Origin: an uncultured bacterium
GTDB taxonomy: Bacteria > Cyanobacteriota > Vampirovibrionia > Gastranaerophilales > Gastranaerophilaceae
NCBI GenBank assembly: GCA_949290355.1
Contig: CASERN010000011.1
Coordinates: 248,001 to 312,000 of the forward strand
Direction of reading: 5' to 3'
DNA: 64,000 nucleotides
Shown: positions 62,187 to 64,000 of the stretch, piece after piece
Layout of the letters: every line of letters starts with the position of its first letter
Position numbering within the stretch: position 1 is the first letter of the stretch
Notes under the pieces: model-generated
What the model saw: only the letters and a program-made list of their open reading frames with translations
Databases searched by the model: none
What the model was told of the DNA's origin: nothing
Program-made: the position numbers and the translations under genes

Positions 62187-62441
62187 ATGAGATTAGTAGA
62201 GAAGTTAAAAGAATTTGAAAACCAGTATATGTTTATAAAATGGGCCACTGGTGGTGAATATGGAAAATTAATCTACGCTGGAGAGGATTTTATTGAATTC
62301 AATGTTATAGATGTAGAAACTATGGATTATTCTGAGACTGTACTAATTCAAAGTCCTTTAATTCTTGAAGTCGCTATTGGTGGCGCAGATATTCAACGTA
62401 TAATTGCAGAGGTGTCTTCTAAAATATCTATTGAGGACTAA
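62187..62441 (+). CDS. Orphan protein, 84 aa
   Basis: 84 residues, not recognised. Small mixed alpha/beta, acidic, no signal peptide: MRLVEKLKEFENQYMFIKW, then EYGKLIYAGEDFIEFNVIDVETMDYSETV resembling a small beta barrel (near 20-55). GGGGATGTAGG precedes the ATG, and a good promoter lies upstream. Role unknown. Confidence 0.7.
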   Translation: MRLVEKLKEFENQYMFIKWATGGEYGKLIYAGEDFIEFNVIDVETMDYSETVLIQSPLILEVAIGGADIQRIIAEVSSKISIED

Positions 62442-62470
62442 TAGGTGTTTATTATTTAGTCATATAATGC

Positions 62471-63115
62471 TTATATATTGAAGCTTTTTCTAGAACCTTC
62501 TTCATGGTAGAAGCCGCCTCCACAGATTGTTTCAACAACTTTTAGTACAAACTCTCTTGGAGCATCTACTTGGTTAAGATAAAACTCTCTATTTGGTAAA
62601 TGCCGAATTTTCATTATAGAATTTTGTGTAGATTCAGGAGGAATGAAAAGTGATGCAACCTCATTATCAAGTAATTTTACCATTTCTTCATCATGATCAG
62701 TTACGTTTTTCATTATTTCATAGTAATTCCCTCGAATAGCCATAATTCTGCTAGAAAAAAGATGTTGTCCGTCTTCTCTGTACAATGCTTGAGGTTGGTA
62801 ATTACATCTTGTTGTGAAACTCATTTTGTGCCATAAAATATTAACTATTACGATTGATTTTTGTGGATCTGTATCAACGTAAATATTTTGAGTTGTAACA
62901 TTTCTGGATGAAAAAGCTTCTTTTAGTGTGTCAACAACTATTTGTAAATTATCAATCATTCTTGAGAAAATTTCACTTGTATTGATATTTGCATGTTGGT
63001 AATCCAAAAATTGCTTGTACATATGAGTAGACACCAAGCCTATGCGTTCTTGGATTAGAGCAGATTTTCTTGCTGAAGTTTCAGAGTTATCAAAGCTTTC
63101 AAAATTATTTAACAA
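62471..63115 (-). CDS. Orphan protein, 214 aa
   Basis: 214 residues from TTG; AAGGA lies 9 bases upstream and the next ATG is 31 codons in, so TTG is preferred. Soluble, mixed composition with helical N-terminus (ARKSALIQERIGLVSTHMYKQFL) and a Cys/Gly turn near the end (VETICGGGFYHEEG). No motif recognised. It is convergent with the 84-residue orphan and lies downstream of bioC on the same strand. Confidence 0.7.
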   Translation of the reverse strand: MLNNFESFDNSETSARKSALIQERIGLVSTHMYKQFLDYQHANINTSEIFSRMIDNLQIVVDTLKEAFSSRNVTTQNIYVDTDPQKSIVIVNILWHKMSFTTRCNYQPQALYREDGQHLFSSRIMAIRGNYYEIMKNVTDHDEEMVKLLDNEVASLFIPPESTQNSIMKIRHLPNREFYLNQVDAPREFVLKVVETICGGGFYHEEGSRKSFNI

Positions 63116-63213
63116 TGTTTTATATCCTTATACCGACATGAAATAATAAACATGAAATTATGTAAATATTATATGTTTTTTTTTTACAAAATAGAATACT
63201 TAAAAGGAAGTAT

Positions 63214-63957
63214 TTAGTTCATATTTTTTTTACATATTACAATAATAGGAGCATATGTGAGAGAATTTTGCGGGAATTTTTCTTTATACTTTTCGCAGAA
63301 AATTTTCACTTCATTGAATGAAAAATGCTTTGCACTAAGGGAGTTTACTCCTGTGTTTTTCATATGCGCTAAAATTTCAAGCGGATTTGAAAAATTTATT
63401 GTGTGAATAAATTCATCTTTATATAAAATCTTAAAGTTTTTACTGATTTTTTCACTGATTGTGTTTAATGGCATATAATCAAGTGTAAGCCCGGTTATTT
63501 CAGAAATTTCTTTATAATTGCCAGGAGCAAAACTGGAAAAGGCTAAAACGCCTTTTGGCGAAAGCATTGTTTTGCAATGATTTGTAATTTTTTCAATGTC
63601 ATTAAACCATTGAAAAACTGCATTTGAAACAATCAAATCCATTTTTTTTGTCGGATTTATTTTAAGAGCATTTCCACAATAAAATGTTGAATTTGGTATA
63701 ATATTTTGTATTTCTTTTTCAGCTTTTGTAATAATATCATTTGAAAAATAAGATTGAAACTTCAAATTGTTTTTTATTTCTTTTGTTAGTATTCCTGTCC
63801 CACATCCTATTTCAAGAATATTACAAAACTCTGTTTCTATTTGAGAAAGAGCTGTGATTAACTTTTTTGCCATTATTTTTTGAACAATTGCATTCTTTTC
63901 GTATGTATCAAAACTTTTTTCAAATTGTTTTTTTATAAGTTTACTATTTAGTTGCAT
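63214..63957 (-). CDS. bioC: BioC-like malonyl-ACP O-methyltransferase
   Basis: 247 residues. The SAM motif ILEIGCGTGILTKEI (about 47-61), VSNAVFQWFNDIEKITNH and LAFSSFAPGNYKEISEITG fit BioC, which methylates malonyl-ACP at the start of biotin synthesis. The first 30 residues (KKQFEKSFDTYEKNAIVQKIMA) are also typical. No other bio gene is in the window, so a different methyltransferase is not excluded. TATAAT lies about 25 bases before the ATG. Confidence 0.85.
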   Translation of the reverse strand: MQLNSKLIKKQFEKSFDTYEKNAIVQKIMAKKLITALSQIETEFCNILEIGCGTGILTKEIKNNLKFQSYFSNDIITKAEKEIQNIIPNSTFYCGNALKINPTKKMDLIVSNAVFQWFNDIEKITNHCKTMLSPKGVLAFSSFAPGNYKEISEITGLTLDYMPLNTISEKISKNFKILYKDEFIHTINFSNPLEILAHMKNTGVNSLSAKHFSFNEVKIFCEKYKEKFPQNSLTYAPIIVICKKNMN

Positions 63958-64000
63958 ATTATTTGATCCCAGCTGTTATAATTATAGTACGGAAAATGTC

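Overview
The window is an AT-rich, gene-dense bacterial chromosome segment with 65 protein-coding genes that I can support. I see no tRNA, rRNA, CRISPR array, insertion sequence or prophage. It carries an S10-type ribosomal operon, MinCDE, FabI, rubrerythrin, type IV pilus and flagellar-type export genes, an AsmA-like envelope giant and F-ATPase beta/epsilon as an isolated pair. There are no photosynthesis genes. The isolated atpD-atpC pair resembles the separate beta/epsilon operon of cyanobacteria. Together with the gut-anaerobe character, this suggests a non-photosynthetic relative of cyanobacteria (Melainabacteria/Vampirovibrionia, perhaps Gastranaerophilales). That placement is an inference from gene content and is not proven by the window.

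Layout. 1-5207 (minus): ribosomal genes rpsJ to rpmC, with unusually structured spacers. 5454-8685 (minus): lytic transglycosylase, minC, minD, minE. 8845-11835 (plus): NrtR-like regulator, secG, tcdA, SDR, HD hydrolase. 11852-13220 (minus): an orphan and a GT9 glycosyltransferase. 13263-14795: comM. 14779-17723 (minus): atpD-atpC-chrA-chrA. 17879-25669 (plus): P-loop kinase, then pilP-like/pilQ/pilB/pilC and an SDR. 25874-32085: rimO, a flippase, and a very unusual secreted FHA-type protein ending in a PilZ domain. 32139-33884 (minus): a coiled-coil, translocator-like protein. 34055-39364: fabI, a thioredoxin-like protein, valS, rpsA. 39585-42849: orphan proteins that look like axial or secreted components. 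42992-46907: a divergent purH, two glycan genes, a deaminase. 47080-53274: fliE, fliF, a FliG-like gene, fliH, flhA and yidD. 53281-63957: AsmA giant, rubrerythrin, ABC ATPase, degenerate histidine kinase, small orphans, aroQ, bioC.

How the parts may work together. Two surface machines dominate: a type IV pilus whose assembly ATPase carries a c-di-GMP-binding (MshEN-like) domain, and a flagellar-type export apparatus. The FliG-position protein of the export apparatus lacks a recognisable torque domain. Around the export genes lie orphan families with no Sec signal, conserved ends and variable middles, or a coiled coil plus a hydrophobic patch, and a lytic transglycosylase without a Sec signal. 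This would fit a non-canonical flagellar-type secretion system, although an ordinary flagellum with divergent parts is not excluded. The strongest single oddity is the predicted secreted adhesin with an Asp-rich repeat and an intact PilZ motif. Candidate RNA-level signals include an sRNA with a CU-rich unpaired stretch at 62008-62103, a hairpin masking the ribosome binding site of rubrerythrin, and hairpins between ribosomal genes.
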